From contig JBEKYD010000137.1 of assembly GCA_049511335.1 (NCBI GenBank), positions 1-20,096 of the forward strand: a DNA stretch of 20,096 nt, given 5' to 3'. Below the pieces are notes generated by a model. That model ran no database searches. It saw only the letters and a list, made by a program, of their open reading frames with translations, and was not told the DNA's origin. The position numbers and the translations under genes are program-made. Below are positions 1 to 7,649 of this stretch, piece by piece; within the stretch, counting starts at the first letter, position 1; every line of letters begins with the position of its first letter. This stretch comes from JBEKYD01 sp049511335 (GTDB lineage Bacteria > Acidobacteriota > Terriglobia > Bryobacterales > Bryobacteraceae).

Positions 1-789
1 GGGTTTGCCCGGACCAAAGACCTGTTCCCAAGTGCCCTCGGCTTTGAACCCATTGGCCCCCCAAACCTCGCGTAGTTCCGGGGCCAGCATGGCTTTGTGC
101 TTCTGAAGATAATCCATCAATTCCCTCGGTACCGGCCCGTCAAAAGCCTTGTTGGCCGGCTCGGACCGGTCGCGCGAATCCCGCAGCACACCCACCTCGT
201 TCTCCACCTGGATCATCAGCACGGTGTGCTGCCGGCTATCCACTTCCTTGATGTACCGCATCAGCGCGCGAAAGGCACGCGCGTCGGCGTCGCGGCTGGC
301 ATTTGAAAAAGTGCTCAGCAGCTCGATGCTCCGTCCTCCTTTGACTTGGATCCGCGGAAACCGCTTGTAATCCTGCTTCACCCACAACGGCGGGTAGCTC
401 GAAAGGCCGTTTTTCCAACTGCCAAACCACAGGAATACTATTTTTAGGTTATTGCGCCTGGCCTCCTGGATGAGGCCATCGACCAGCCCAAACTCAAAGT
501 GTCCCTCCTGGGGTTCCACCTGGGCCCACGATACCGCCGCCAACACGCAATTGAGGTTGCCCGCTACCAACCTGGACCAGATCGGCTGCATGTTCTCGAG
601 ACTACTGGCAGTGTTGTTGCCCAGTTCTCCTGCGACAGCGAGGAACGGCTTCCCGTCGACGATCAGTTGCGTCGCGGTTCCTTGCCTCTGCAGATGCGGT
701 ACGCCTGGATCGGCCTGCCCATAGGCCCGGGCCTCGATCGCGCTGGCGTAGGATGCGAGCGCGAAGCACGCAAAAGTCGTCAGTTTCAT
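1..789 (-). CDS. Secreted GH35-type beta-galactosidase-like protein, C-terminus outside the window
   Basis: Translation of the reverse strand from the ATG at 789 stays open to base 1 (263 residues), so the gene is cut by the window edge. The N-terminus has a hydrophobic secretory signal ending near the ARA at residues 20-22. The body is a (beta/alpha)8 glycosidase: VDGKPFL near 45-50, the WAQVEP segment at 89-93, WFGSWKNG at 121-128, and QVENE at 194-198, where the last Glu (E198) is the expected acid/base of GH35/GH42 enzymes. The nucleophile region is missing because it lies off the edge. It is a clear paralog of the 550-residue protein at 1734-3386, which shares WFG-WKNG and the VENE site. 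GGAGGT about 10 nt upstream supports the start. It is the last visible gene of a minus-strand cluster, 43 bp after the GH28-like ORF. Likely role: releasing beta-linked galactose from plant or microbial polysaccharide outside the inner membrane; the exact substrate cannot be told. Confidence 0.8.
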   Translation of the reverse strand, partial: MKLTTFACFALASYASAIEARAYGQADPGVPHLQRQGTATQLIVDGKPFLAVAGELGNNTASSLENMQPIWSRLVAGNLNCVLAAVSWAQVEPQEGHFEFGLVDGLIQEARRNNLKIVFLWFGSWKNGLSSYPPLWVKQDYKRFPRIQVKGGRSIELLSTFSNASRDADARAFRALMRYIKEVDSRQHTVLMIQVENEVGVLRDSRDRSEPANKAFDGPVPRELMDYLQKHKAMLAPELREVWGANGFKAEGTWEQVFGPGKP

Positions 790-832
790 GCCTGAATTTA
801 CCTCCAAAGCGAAAGCTGCGATTCGTCGAGCC

Positions 833-1723
833 TCAGTCGGCTACTGCCGGCGCGCGGCATTCGGTACCATTCTGGCTTCCCGGCCGCCGACATTTGCTGT
901 CGGGTTGGAAATCATGCCACAGCCACGGATAACCCCGCATGTCGACGGTTCCCCGGCCCATCAGGCTGGCATTCTCGACGTTGTTAAAGACAAACACCGC
1001 TCGCTGCACCCTTCCCGGGCCTCCCGTCGTCCCGGGCGGCAAGACGTAATCCGCATTTTTGGTGGACCCTTTAAGCACGGCGCCAGCCTCGACGTAAAAT
1101 GTGACGTTGCTCTTCATCATCACCAAGCCGGTCAGGTAAACACCGGCCTTCGGGAAAAAGAGCACGCCGCCCCCGGGCCTGGCCGACACGTCGCTAATGG
1201 CCTGATTGATCTTCGCGGTCTCGACGGTCTTACCCGTATTGTCAATTTTGTAGTCCATGATGTTGACCACATTCGCATCGCCGAGTTTAGGAGCATTGGC
1301 CTCAGGCGCGTCGGCAAAGAGCAGCAACCCAGTACCTGAGAAGAGCGGCTCTTCGTTGATGAAGATGACCAGATAACGCGGCCGATCGAGGTCGAAGCCG
1401 ATCGTATTGCCCTTGATCTGCGGCTGGATGTTATAAGCGATCGGTCTGACGTAGGCTGTTCGCACATCCCTCTCGCTGACGAGCGAGGTAATCGTGACGT
1501 GAACCTTGCCGGTCATACTGAAACTGGCATAGTCCATCCAATTGAACTGGTTGTAGGTCGGGTAACGATACGCAAAAATCGGCTGGCCGTCCACTGTCAC
1601 CTGATAAGCCAGGCTCGGAGGTGCCCCCGGATACGGAGGGGTAGGGGTAACCGAGGCCCAGCTCGCTGCCGGCCAAAGCATCGGTAGCATTGCAATCGAG
1701 GCTATTAACAGTTTAGTTACCAT
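833..1723 (-). CDS. Truncated GH28-like (pectin-lyase fold) secreted protein
   Basis: This 296-residue protein starts at the ATG at 1723, chosen because AGAGGAA lies just upstream; an ORF extension to 1810 would overlap the preceding gene. Residues 1-23 form a signal peptide. Residues 35-140 look like the beta-sandwich domain that precedes the catalytic domain in GH28-like enzymes. From about 145 the right-handed beta-helix begins: KINQAI at 171-176, GGGVLFFPKAGVY at 184-196, and GRGTVDMRGY at 256-265. It then stops after 30 more residues, with a Cys/Arg/Pro-rich tail (275-296) unlike the family. Polygalacturonase-type members are usually over 400 residues, and the catalytic Asp, HG and RIK motifs would lie downstream, so the active site is absent. 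The gene sits 10 bp after the GH35-type gene and 43 bp before its paralog. The most likely reading is a deletion that removed the catalytic half, leaving an inactive or purely binding product. A novel short family is less likely. Confidence 0.7.
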   Translation of the reverse strand: MVTKLLIASIAMLPMLWPAASWASVTPTPPYPGAPPSLAYQVTVDGQPIFAYRYPTYNQFNWMDYASFSMTGKVHVTITSLVSERDVRTAYVRPIAYNIQPQIKGNTIGFDLDRPRYLVIFINEEPLFSGTGLLLFADAPEANAPKLGDANVVNIMDYKIDNTGKTVETAKINQAISDVSARPGGGVLFFPKAGVYLTGLVMMKSNVTFYVEAGAVLKGSTKNADYVLPPGTTGGPGRVQRAVFVFNNVENASLMGRGTVDMRGYPWLWHDFQPDSKCRRPGSQNGTECRAPAVAD

Positions 1724-1733
1724 TGTGTTCCTC

Positions 1734-3386
1734 TCAATAGACTCCAAGGGAGACGCGCAGTGCGATCGGCTCGGCACGCAGATTGAGACCGTTATCGGTC
1801 TCGTCGCCATTCAGGATGCGGATGAACTGGAATACGCCGTTTTCGTAGTTTCCCTCCTCAGCGCGCAGGAACTGGCGGCGCTTGTCGGCGGCGGCGGGCC
1901 GGAAATCCACCCGACAAAAGTACCCGGCTGCCAGGAACTTGTTGTCCGCTAGTTGTGCGATCAGGGCCCGCCCCGTCGGCTCCGCATTCCCCAACGGCGC
2001 ACGATTGTTCCGCCCAGCTCCGTAGGAGACCACTGCGTCCCACGCCCCGAAGTGGAGCGTTTGGGATGGCGTGCCTTTTTCTTCCGCCACAGCCTGCAGC
2101 TTGCCTTCGAAGTTGAGGCGGGCAATATCCCGCATCATGGGAGCGATCAGGCAGTAGTTCTGCGCCGTCGGGGCGAATTGGTCCTGCGGAGCAGGGCCGC
2201 CTGCTGGAGCAGCGGCTGGAGTGCTGGGAGGAACGGAGGGGGTGGTGCTGTAGTCTAGACCGAAGGGCGAGAAGCCGATGGCCTGCAGGCCAAGCGCGGA
2301 AAAAAAGAACCTGGCAACCGCGGCGCTGCCGCTGGTCTCCGGGACGAACAAGACGTTGTCGTCGCGGTGATACAGTTCCAATGTCTTCAGATATGCAGCG
2401 GGATCGTTCATGTAAATGTCGGGCGAGACGATATCGATCGCGGGTGCTGCGACCTTCCAGATGGGAATCACGTTATCCGTGGGACCGCCGGCTTCGTAAC
2501 TGCCGGGCGCGCCCGGCTTGATGGGGTCGCGCAAGGCGGCGTTGGCGTAAAGCGGCAGTGGATAGACCGCTTTCCCGGCGGCGGCAACCTTCCCCACGTA
2601 CATAGCCACGGCCCAGGCGTGGAAGTTCACTTCCGCTTCCGCTCCAAAAGCTTCCTGCCAGTTGACGGAAGCGCCAAGTGTGTGGCCCATGGCCTTGAGA
2701 ACATCGGCCGGGACGGGAGCTTCGAAGAGCTTTTGCGCGGCCGGGGAGTAGTCACGGACGGAGCCCCAGGTTCCCGACTCGTTCTCAACCTGCACAATGA
2801 TTACGGTGTGCTGTGGATCGAATGCCTTGAGGTGGCGCATGAACGCGGCGAACGCGCGAATATCCAGCTCTTGGGACGCGGTACAGAACGGCGATGGCGA
2901 ATCCGCCGTCCGTCCGTTCTTGTCGATCAGATGGAAATATCGCGCCGGATCCGCCTTCATCCACTCGGGCATGTAGTGCTGGCTGCCGTTCTTCCAGGTG
3001 CCGAACCAGAGCAGGTTCAGCCGGACGTGGTGCTCGCGTGCCTGGGTGATGATGGTATCGATTACGGAATAGTCGAATTGTTGCGGGCGAGGTTCGAATT
3101 GCTCCCAGTAGATGGGTATCTCCAGCGTATTGGCGTGGAGATATTCGATAGCTGGCCACACTTTCGGAAGCATGCGCGGCCAGCCGCTCGAATTGTGCGC
3201 CTGCGCGCCCAGCATCAGGAAAGGCGCACCGTCTACCATCAATGCGTAGCGCCCGTCTTTTTTGATCACCTGGGGGATAGGGTGTTCCTTCTCCTGCGCA
3301 TGCAGCGTGATGCCGACGCTACCGGCCGCCAGCAGGACCACCAATGTGGCGGGGCGGAAAAGCCTGCCACAACGCACTTTACTCAT
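1734..3386 (-). CDS. Secreted GH35-type beta-galactosidase-like protein
   Basis: The product is a 550-residue glycoside hydrolase with a secretory signal at residues 1-30 (hydrophobic core then LHAQ). The start is the ATG at 3386, preceded by AAAGGA about 8 nt upstream; an in-frame TTG at 3392 is less likely. Visible family marks are MVDGAPFLMLGAQ (50-62), YWEQFEP (93-99), WFGTWKNG (127-134), QVENESG with predicted acid/base E203, and LFVPETSG with predicted nucleophile E350. The C-terminal 150 residues form a beta-rich domain of the kind attached to GH35/DUF5597-type enzymes. A Pro/Ala-rich stretch follows residue 385. It is the first gene of a minus-strand cluster with the GH28-like ORF (10-bp gap) and the paralog at 1-789. 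Likely function is exo-cleavage of beta-galactosides outside the inner membrane. A TAAAAT at 3420-3415 on the minus strand could be its -10 box, but no convincing -35 is seen. Confidence 0.85.
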   Translation of the reverse strand: MSKVRCGRLFRPATLVVLLAAGSVGITLHAQEKEHPIPQVIKKDGRYALMVDGAPFLMLGAQAHNSSGWPRMLPKVWPAIEYLHANTLEIPIYWEQFEPRPQQFDYSVIDTIITQAREHHVRLNLLWFGTWKNGSQHYMPEWMKADPARYFHLIDKNGRTADSPSPFCTASQELDIRAFAAFMRHLKAFDPQHTVIIVQVENESGTWGSVRDYSPAAQKLFEAPVPADVLKAMGHTLGASVNWQEAFGAEAEVNFHAWAVAMYVGKVAAAGKAVYPLPLYANAALRDPIKPGAPGSYEAGGPTDNVIPIWKVAAPAIDIVSPDIYMNDPAAYLKTLELYHRDDNVLFVPETSGSAAVARFFFSALGLQAIGFSPFGLDYSTTPSVPPSTPAAAPAGGPAPQDQFAPTAQNYCLIAPMMRDIARLNFEGKLQAVAEEKGTPSQTLHFGAWDAVVSYGAGRNNRAPLGNAEPTGRALIAQLADNKFLAAGYFCRVDFRPAAADKRRQFLRAEEGNYENGVFQFIRILNGDETDNGLNLRAEPIALRVSLGVY

Positions 3387-3977
3387 CAGCAAATCCTTTC
3401 AAAACGAAAGTTCTATTTTAGATCCCCGACTCTCAATCCGGATGAGATCCGGTTCAGGCCAGCGCGGATGGCCAGCGATTTCTGATGGTCGAGACGGAAC
3501 AAAGAGATGCAACCGTCCAGCGGGAGATCGCCTTGATCCTCAAGTGGCCCGCCCGCATCAAGTAGGGTAGACCGCCCGCTTGATTCGGGGCGCGCTTCGC
3601 TGCGCATGTTGAGACTGCACAGGTGAATGGGAATTGGGTGGCGCGTCCAAACTCTGCGGTTTGGGCGTTAGACGTCCAGTTGACGTAACGGGAAGCATCG
3701 GGAGTGATGTTCCAGAAGAGCCGTTTGGGACAGCTTCCGAATGGTCGCCAACCCGGAAGTTAACTGATTAGGAACGGGAGATCGGCACCCGTCGCCCAAG
3801 TTCCGGAACAGCCCATAAAACCAATGATCGAGACCGGTCCTCACCGGACAATGGCGTCGTCAGGCGAACGCTGAAAACGGAACGATATGCGGCAATATCG
3901 GAAGGTAACCCGTGGCTGGGGATCGCGCTTCCGAGCTGGCCGACTTTGCCCGCCGCGTCCCCTGACACAATGGATTC
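3387..3977. other. Intergenic region between divergent glycosidase genes
   Basis: This is 591 bp between two divergently transcribed glycosidase genes. No ORF here reads as a protein family: a 66-codon minus-strand ORF at 3768-3968 and short plus-strand ORFs look like noncoding background. It should hold both promoters. A TAAAAT at 3415-3420 (minus strand) is a possible -10 for the leftward gene. A short inverted repeat, ATCAAG and CTTGAT around 3558-3585, is weak. At 3882-3905 lies one diverged copy of the intergenic motif described separately, 72 bp before the alpha-galactosidase-like gene. Confidence 0.5.
3882..3905 (+). repeat. Intergenic bipartite motif, copy 1 (diverged)
   Basis: The left half reads ACGATAT and the right half ATATCGGAAGG, with 6 nt between. 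It matches the consensus GCRTTAW, N5-6, ATATCGKWAGC at most positions, but the left half is the weakest of the set. It lies 72 bp upstream of the alpha-galactosidase-like gene in the same orientation. Confidence 0.4.
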
Positions 3978-5651
3978 ATGAACCCGCCCAGCCTCTCCCG
4001 CCGCGAACTGTTGGCCCTCTCGGCTAGCTTGCCTGCTTCCGCGCAGCCCGTGCGTGCCGCTGATGGCTATGTCGATATCCTGCGCCCGCCCGACCTCGCC
4101 ATCGCCTTCCTCGAAAGCGGTCCACTTCCGCTAACCCGCGAAGGTCGCCGATGGAACGGCGCTGGAATCTCCGTCCAGATTGAACCGGCCGCCAGCGGCA
4201 TGCCTGTCCGCATCGAGGCACCGGAAGCCCCGCTGCTCCGTCTGCATCTCCGCTGGCGGGCCACCGTGCCAGAGCGCTGGCGCATCCTCAACGACCAGTG
4301 GGAGCGCAGCTACGGGGATCTCGAATGGCGGGGCGTGGTCGGCGAGCGCATCCTGCCATGGTATTTTCTGGCTTTCGACGGCCGCGCCACGGACGGTTAC
4401 GGCGTCGCTACGGGGGCCTCGTGCTTCGCCTTTTGGCAGGCCGACCCCGCCGGCATATCCCTGTGGCTGGACCTGCGCAATGGGAGCTCCGGCGTTCGCC
4501 TAGGCCCCCGCACGTTGGAAGCCGCCGTCATTCGAGTCCGCCGCGGGGCCGCCGCAGATGAGAGCGCTTTCGAATCCGCGCGGCGTTTCTGCCGCCAGCT
4601 CTGCGCCCAGCCGCGCTTCCCCACCGCGCCCGTTTACGGCGGCAACAACTGGTATTACGCTTACGGCCGCAACTGCTCAGCCGTCGCCATCGAGCGCGAT
4701 GCCGGCTTGATGGGGGAACTCGCCCCATCCGGGCCAAACCGGCCCTTCATGGTGATCGATGACGGCTGGTCGCTGACTAACACCGCCGGCCCCTGGGAGC
4801 GCGGTAATGCCGGCTTCCCCGATATGACGGGGGTGGCCGCGGCCATCAAACGGCAGGGCGTTCGTCCTGGTATTTGGCTGCGCCCCCTGTACACCACCGC
4901 CGAGGTTTCCCCGACCGCCCGGCTTCGGCCTCGCGCCGACACTCGCAACGCGACGCTCGATCCCAGCCTACCCGAGACGCTGGAAACCGTCCGCCAGGAC
5001 ATTGGCCGCATGGCTTCGTGGGGTTTCGAGCTGATCAAGAACGACTACACCAGTTTCGACCTGCTGGGCCGCTGGGGGTTTTCGATGGGTGCAGACCTCA
5101 CCGAAGCTGGCTGGCACTTCGCCGACCGGTCCCGCACCACGGCCGAAATCGCGCTGGCGTTCTACCGCGCGATTCGGGAAGCGGCCGGGGGCGCGACTAT
5201 CATCGGCTGCAATACTTTCGGACATCTGTCCGCCGGTCTGTTCGAACTGCAGCGCACCGGCGACGACACCAGCGGCCGTGACTTCCACCGCACGCGACGG
5301 ATGGGCGTCAACACGTTGGCGTTTCGCGGCCCACAGCACCGCGCCTTCTTCGATCTCGACGCCGATTGCGCTCCCATCACGCCGCAGCTCCCCTGGGACC
5401 TGGCCGCTCGCTGGCTCGACCTGGTGGCCCGCAGCGGGACCGCGCTGTTCGTCTCCCCCGATCCCGCGGCGGTCAACGCTGAGTCGAAGCAGGCCCTCCG
5501 GCGGGCGTTCGGGGCCGCCACTCAAGCGCGCGAGCTTGCCGAACCGCTCGACTGGATGGACACCACCACGCCTGGCCGCTGGCGCATCGATGGACGCGCG
5601 GTGGAATACGATTGGTATGGCCCCGAAGGAGCCTCGCCCTTCCCGCGCTAA
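3978..5651 (+). CDS. Exported alpha-galactosidase-like glycoside hydrolase (GH27/GH36-type TIM barrel)
   Basis: The 557-residue protein begins with a Tat-like signal: SRRELLAL at 7-14, then a hydrophobic segment and AQPVRA near 22-27. Residues 30-215 form a beta-rich N-terminal domain, as in GH36-type alpha-galactosidases. The TIM barrel follows, with GGNNWYYAYG (221-230), FMVIDDGW (257-264), GIWLRPLY (298-305) and the strand LIKNDY (352-357), in which D356 sits where clan GH-D enzymes carry the nucleophile. RTGDD (426-430) offers D429/D430 as the acid/base. FFDLDADCAPI (457-467) resembles the late-barrel segment in melibiases. The C-terminal beta domain is short. The ribosome site is weak (GGAT about 6 nt upstream), so the start rests on the signal peptide. 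Expected activity is hydrolysis of terminal alpha-galactosides outside the inner membrane; another alpha-glycoside of the same clan is possible. It is divergent from the beta-galactosidase-like cluster, suggesting joint use of galactose-containing glycans. Confidence 0.75.
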   Translation: MNPPSLSRRELLALSASLPASAQPVRAADGYVDILRPPDLAIAFLESGPLPLTREGRRWNGAGISVQIEPAASGMPVRIEAPEAPLLRLHLRWRATVPERWRILNDQWERSYGDLEWRGVVGERILPWYFLAFDGRATDGYGVATGASCFAFWQADPAGISLWLDLRNGSSGVRLGPRTLEAAVIRVRRGAAADESAFESARRFCRQLCAQPRFPTAPVYGGNNWYYAYGRNCSAVAIERDAGLMGELAPSGPNRPFMVIDDGWSLTNTAGPWERGNAGFPDMTGVAAAIKRQGVRPGIWLRPLYTTAEVSPTARLRPRADTRNATLDPSLPETLETVRQDIGRMASWGFELIKNDYTSFDLLGRWGFSMGADLTEAGWHFADRSRTTAEIALAFYRAIREAAGGATIIGCNTFGHLSAGLFELQRTGDDTSGRDFHRTRRMGVNTLAFRGPQHRAFFDLDADCAPITPQLPWDLAARWLDLVARSGTALFVSPDPAAVNAESKQALRRAFGAATQARELAEPLDWMDTTTPGRWRIDGRAVEYDWYGPEGASPFPR

Positions 5652-5726
5652 GCGGCTGGCGGTTATCTCCCAGTCCAGACTGCGGATCGGTGACGAGAAA
5701 ATGCCGTTGCACTTCGCCTAAGTGGA

Positions 5727-5750
5727 GCATTAACTGGTGATATCGTTAGC
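5727..5750 (+). repeat. Intergenic bipartite motif, copy 2
   Basis: The left half is GCATTAA and the right half ATATCGTTAGC, with a 6-nt spacer (CTGGTG). It lies 68 bp upstream of the OmpA-like gene and about 41 bp before the TATACT box. That spacing is nearly the same as for copy 6. Confidence 0.55.
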
Positions 5751-5791
5751 TGTTTCGTCGGGCCACCAACCCTGCGGAAGATGATTCAGGG

Positions 5792-5797
5792 TATACT
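5792..5797 (+). promoter_or_regulatory. Possible -10 box of the OmpA-like gene
   Basis: TATACT stands 21 bp before the OmpA-like start codon and matches the sigma-70 -10 consensus at five of six positions. No good -35 is present 17 bp upstream, so the promoter may be weak, activated, or misassigned. Confidence 0.35.
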
Positions 5798-5818
5798 CGT
5801 CGGCTACGATGGAGTCCT

Positions 5819-6733
5819 ATGACGATGAATCGGAACCCGCTCGCCGCGGGGCTTTTCCTCGCTCTCGCCGCTGCGCCGGCGGCTTCCCAGTCGAAGGATG
5901 TCGAGGGAAGCAAGGATTCCCCGCTCGCTTCGCGGTACCCTGGCTCGGTCATTGATAACTACAAGACCAAGCAGTTTGACGAATTCAATTTTCCCATCGG
6001 CGTGGTTACCTCGCAGGGTATGCCCAAGAGCCTGCACCTGGAGGGCAAGATCACCCGGATCTCATACACGTATCCTCAGGACCGCTCGCCCCTGGAGGTC
6101 TACCGCAACTATGAAAGCGCCCTGAAGCGCGCGGGCTTTGAGACGGTGTTTACCTGCAGCGGCGATGCCTGCGGATTAGCCAGATTTCACATGACCGCCG
6201 ACTGGTCCGACACCTGGTATGGCGCCGGCCACTGGCAATTTTCCGGCAAGCTGGCGCGCCCGGAAGGAGATATCTATGTGAGCCTGCATGTCGCGCCGGG
6301 CACAACCAATCTGGACATCATCGAAACCAAGCCCATGGAAAGCGGTCTAGTAACCGTCAATGCGGCCGCGTTGAAGGGCGATATCGGCAAGACCGGGCAC
6401 GTGGCCGTCTACGGCATCTACTTCGACACTGCCAAGGCGGATGTGAAGCCGGAGTCCGGGCTGGCCCTGCAGGAGATTGGCAAGTTACTGCAGCAGGATC
6501 CGAAGCTCAAGTTGTATATCGTCGGGCACACCGACAGCGTCGGCGAATTCCAGATGAACATGGATTTATCGCGCCGGCGCGCGGACGCAGTCCTCAAAGC
6601 GCTGACTACCACCTATGGCGTGGCGCCGGACCGGCTCCAAGCCTACGGCAATGGTCCGTTGGCCCCTGTTGCCTCGAACAGGGATGAGGAAGGAAGAGCC
6701 AAGAATCGTCGTGTGGAACTTGTGGAGCGGTAA
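5819..6733 (+). CDS. OmpA-family outer-membrane protein with N-terminal DUF4892-like domain
   Basis: This 304-residue secreted protein has a signal peptide at residues 1-23 (cleavage near AAS-QS). Residues 30-170 match the DUF4892 type: SKDSPLASRYPGSVI at 31-45, a region with repeated aromatic residues, and a Cys pair at C113/C118 that could form a disulfide. Residues 195-304 are an OmpA-like peptidoglycan-binding domain: YFDTAKADVKPES (201-213), VGHTDSVG (235-242) with the diaminopimelate-contacting Asp D239, LSRRRADAV (250-258) and NRRVEL (296-301). The product probably links the outer membrane or periplasm to the cell wall. The start at 5819 has GGAG five nt upstream; a second ATG two codons later (5825) is possible. 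It seems to be a single gene with its own promoter and is unrelated in function to the flanking catabolic genes. Confidence 0.88.
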   Translation: MTMNRNPLAAGLFLALAAAPAASQSKDVEGSKDSPLASRYPGSVIDNYKTKQFDEFNFPIGVVTSQGMPKSLHLEGKITRISYTYPQDRSPLEVYRNYESALKRAGFETVFTCSGDACGLARFHMTADWSDTWYGAGHWQFSGKLARPEGDIYVSLHVAPGTTNLDIIETKPMESGLVTVNAAALKGDIGKTGHVAVYGIYFDTAKADVKPESGLALQEIGKLLQQDPKLKLYIVGHTDSVGEFQMNMDLSRRRADAVLKALTTTYGVAPDRLQAYGNGPLAPVASNRDEEGRAKNRRVELVER

Positions 6734-6867
6734 TGCCCCCGTTTGCTCGTACAACCGCATTGCACCCCTTTACCTCTGTGCCGTCCTAAGCGTTCCAAAC
6801 CAAGATGGAGGGGACCATCACCGGCGGCCTGCCGTTTCACGCGCAGCGAAATCGTCAGTGTTGGCGA

Positions 6868-6890
6868 GCGTTAAGACACATATCGGTAGC
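6868..6890 (+). repeat. Intergenic bipartite motif, copy 3
   Basis: The left half is GCGTTAA and the right half ATATCGGTAGC, with a 5-nt spacer. It is a full match to the consensus, 135 bp after the OmpA-like gene and 276 bp before the [2Fe-2S] subunit gene. Copy 4 has the same 23-nt length. Confidence 0.6.
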
Positions 6891-7094
6891 CGTCTGCCGG
6901 GACCCGAATGAGCACCGCGACGGTTTATGCGTTATTCCAGGAGTTTGAGACTGCGGACCAGCGGGCCGTAAATCGCGGAGTGGCGCGAAGCCTCGATCCG
7001 AGAAGTCACGCCTCTCCTATTCGCATCGCAAAATGCAGTTTGCAACACGCTGTAATTTCAGGTCTGTTAGTCTACTTTCAGTCGCAAATCGCCC

Positions 7095-7100
7095 TATAAT
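7095..7100 (+). promoter_or_regulatory. Likely -10 box of the molybdenum hydroxylase operon
   Basis: A perfect TATAAT lies in otherwise GC-rich DNA, 67 bp before the first start codon. The -35 position is poor, so only the -10 element is supported. Confidence 0.45.
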
Positions 7101-7147
7101 CCAAGAGGCGGCATGGCCCGATTCGGTGTGCCCCCAGTACAAGTGAT

Positions 7148-7157
7148 AGGAGGAGGT
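7148..7157 (+). promoter_or_regulatory. Ribosome binding site fixing the start at 7167
   Basis: AGGAGGAGGT, a near-ideal Shine-Dalgarno sequence, ends 9 nt before the ATG at 7167. It decides against the upstream in-frame start at 7113. Confidence 0.8.
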
Positions 7158-7166
7158 CTCAACCAC

Positions 7167-7640
7167 ATGGCGACCATCCGATTGTCGGTCAATGGAAAGG
7201 CGCGAAGCGTTGACACGGAGCCGGAGCGGCCCCTGCTGGAAGTGCTGCGCGAAGACTTGGGGTTGACCGGAACGAAATATAGCTGCGGTGAAGGCCAGTG
7301 TGGATCGTGCACCGTGCTTCTCGACGGCAAGCCGGCAGTCTCCTGCGTGACGACGGTACGCGCGGCCGAGGGCCGCAAGATCGTCACCATCGAAGGTCTC
7401 GCCGAGGGTGGGACGTTGCACCCGGTTCAACAGGCGTTCCTGGACGAAGGCGCCGTGCAGTGCGGCTACTGCACGCCGGGCATGGTGCTTCAAACGGTGG
7501 CGCTGCTGCAGAACCACCCCAAGCCGACGGACGCACAAATCGTCGACGGCCTGAACGGAAACCTGTGCCGCTGTTCCGACTACCAGCGGATTATGTCTGC
7601 TGTGCGGCGTGCCGCGGCAGCCACGGGGAAGAAAGGATAG
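7167..7640 (+). CDS. [2Fe-2S] small subunit of a xanthine-dehydrogenase-family molybdenum hydroxylase
   Basis: This 157-residue iron-sulfur subunit passes electrons from the molybdenum site. Residues 1-75 are a plant-type ferredoxin domain with C40, C45, C48 and C60 binding the first cluster. Residues 85-150 are the helical domain, with C99/C102 and C134/C136 (CGYC and CRC) binding the second cluster. Length and motifs are standard for IorA/CoxS-type subunits. The start at 7167 is set by the strong ribosome site; the 18-codon upstream extension is not needed and has no good site. There is no signal peptide, while the partner large subunit 9 bp downstream carries a Tat-like signal, so the pair would be co-exported after assembly. 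No FAD subunit gene is adjacent, which fits the two-subunit isoquinoline-1-oxidoreductase/aldehyde-oxidoreductase group that passes electrons to a cytochrome or other acceptor. The substrate is not predictable. Confidence 0.92.
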   Translation: MATIRLSVNGKARSVDTEPERPLLEVLREDLGLTGTKYSCGEGQCGSCTVLLDGKPAVSCVTTVRAAEGRKIVTIEGLAEGGTLHPVQQAFLDEGAVQCGYCTPGMVLQTVALLQNHPKPTDAQIVDGLNGNLCRCSDYQRIMSAVRRAAAATGKKG

Positions 7641-7649
7641 GGGGCGGCC

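Larger units (their letters stand above)
6734..7166. other. Intergenic region with motif copy and promoter of the molybdenum hydroxylase operon
   Basis: These 433 bp hold no ORF that reads as a protein; a 63-codon ORF at 6908-7099 shows no recognisable features. The stretch carries intergenic motif copy 3 at 6868-6890, a TATAAT at 7095-7100, and a strong ribosome site at 7148-7157. The space between the TATAAT and the gene start (about 66 bp) would be a short 5' leader. No clear terminator hairpin is visible after the OmpA-like gene. Confidence 0.5.

Noticed and set aside
2367..3485. A 372-codon plus-strand ORF opposite the GH35-type gene
   Set aside because: It is an antisense shadow of a clear glycosidase gene, with no ribosome site or family features.
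3768..3968. A 66-codon minus-strand ORF in the divergent intergenic region
   Set aside because: It has no ribosome site, no family features and overlaps the likely promoter of the alpha-galactosidase-like gene.
6368..6391. A looser match to the intergenic motif (GCGTTGA, 6 nt, ATATCGGCAAG) inside the OmpA-like gene
   Set aside because: It lies in coding sequence (AALKGDIGK) and differs in both halves, so it is probably a codon-driven coincidence.
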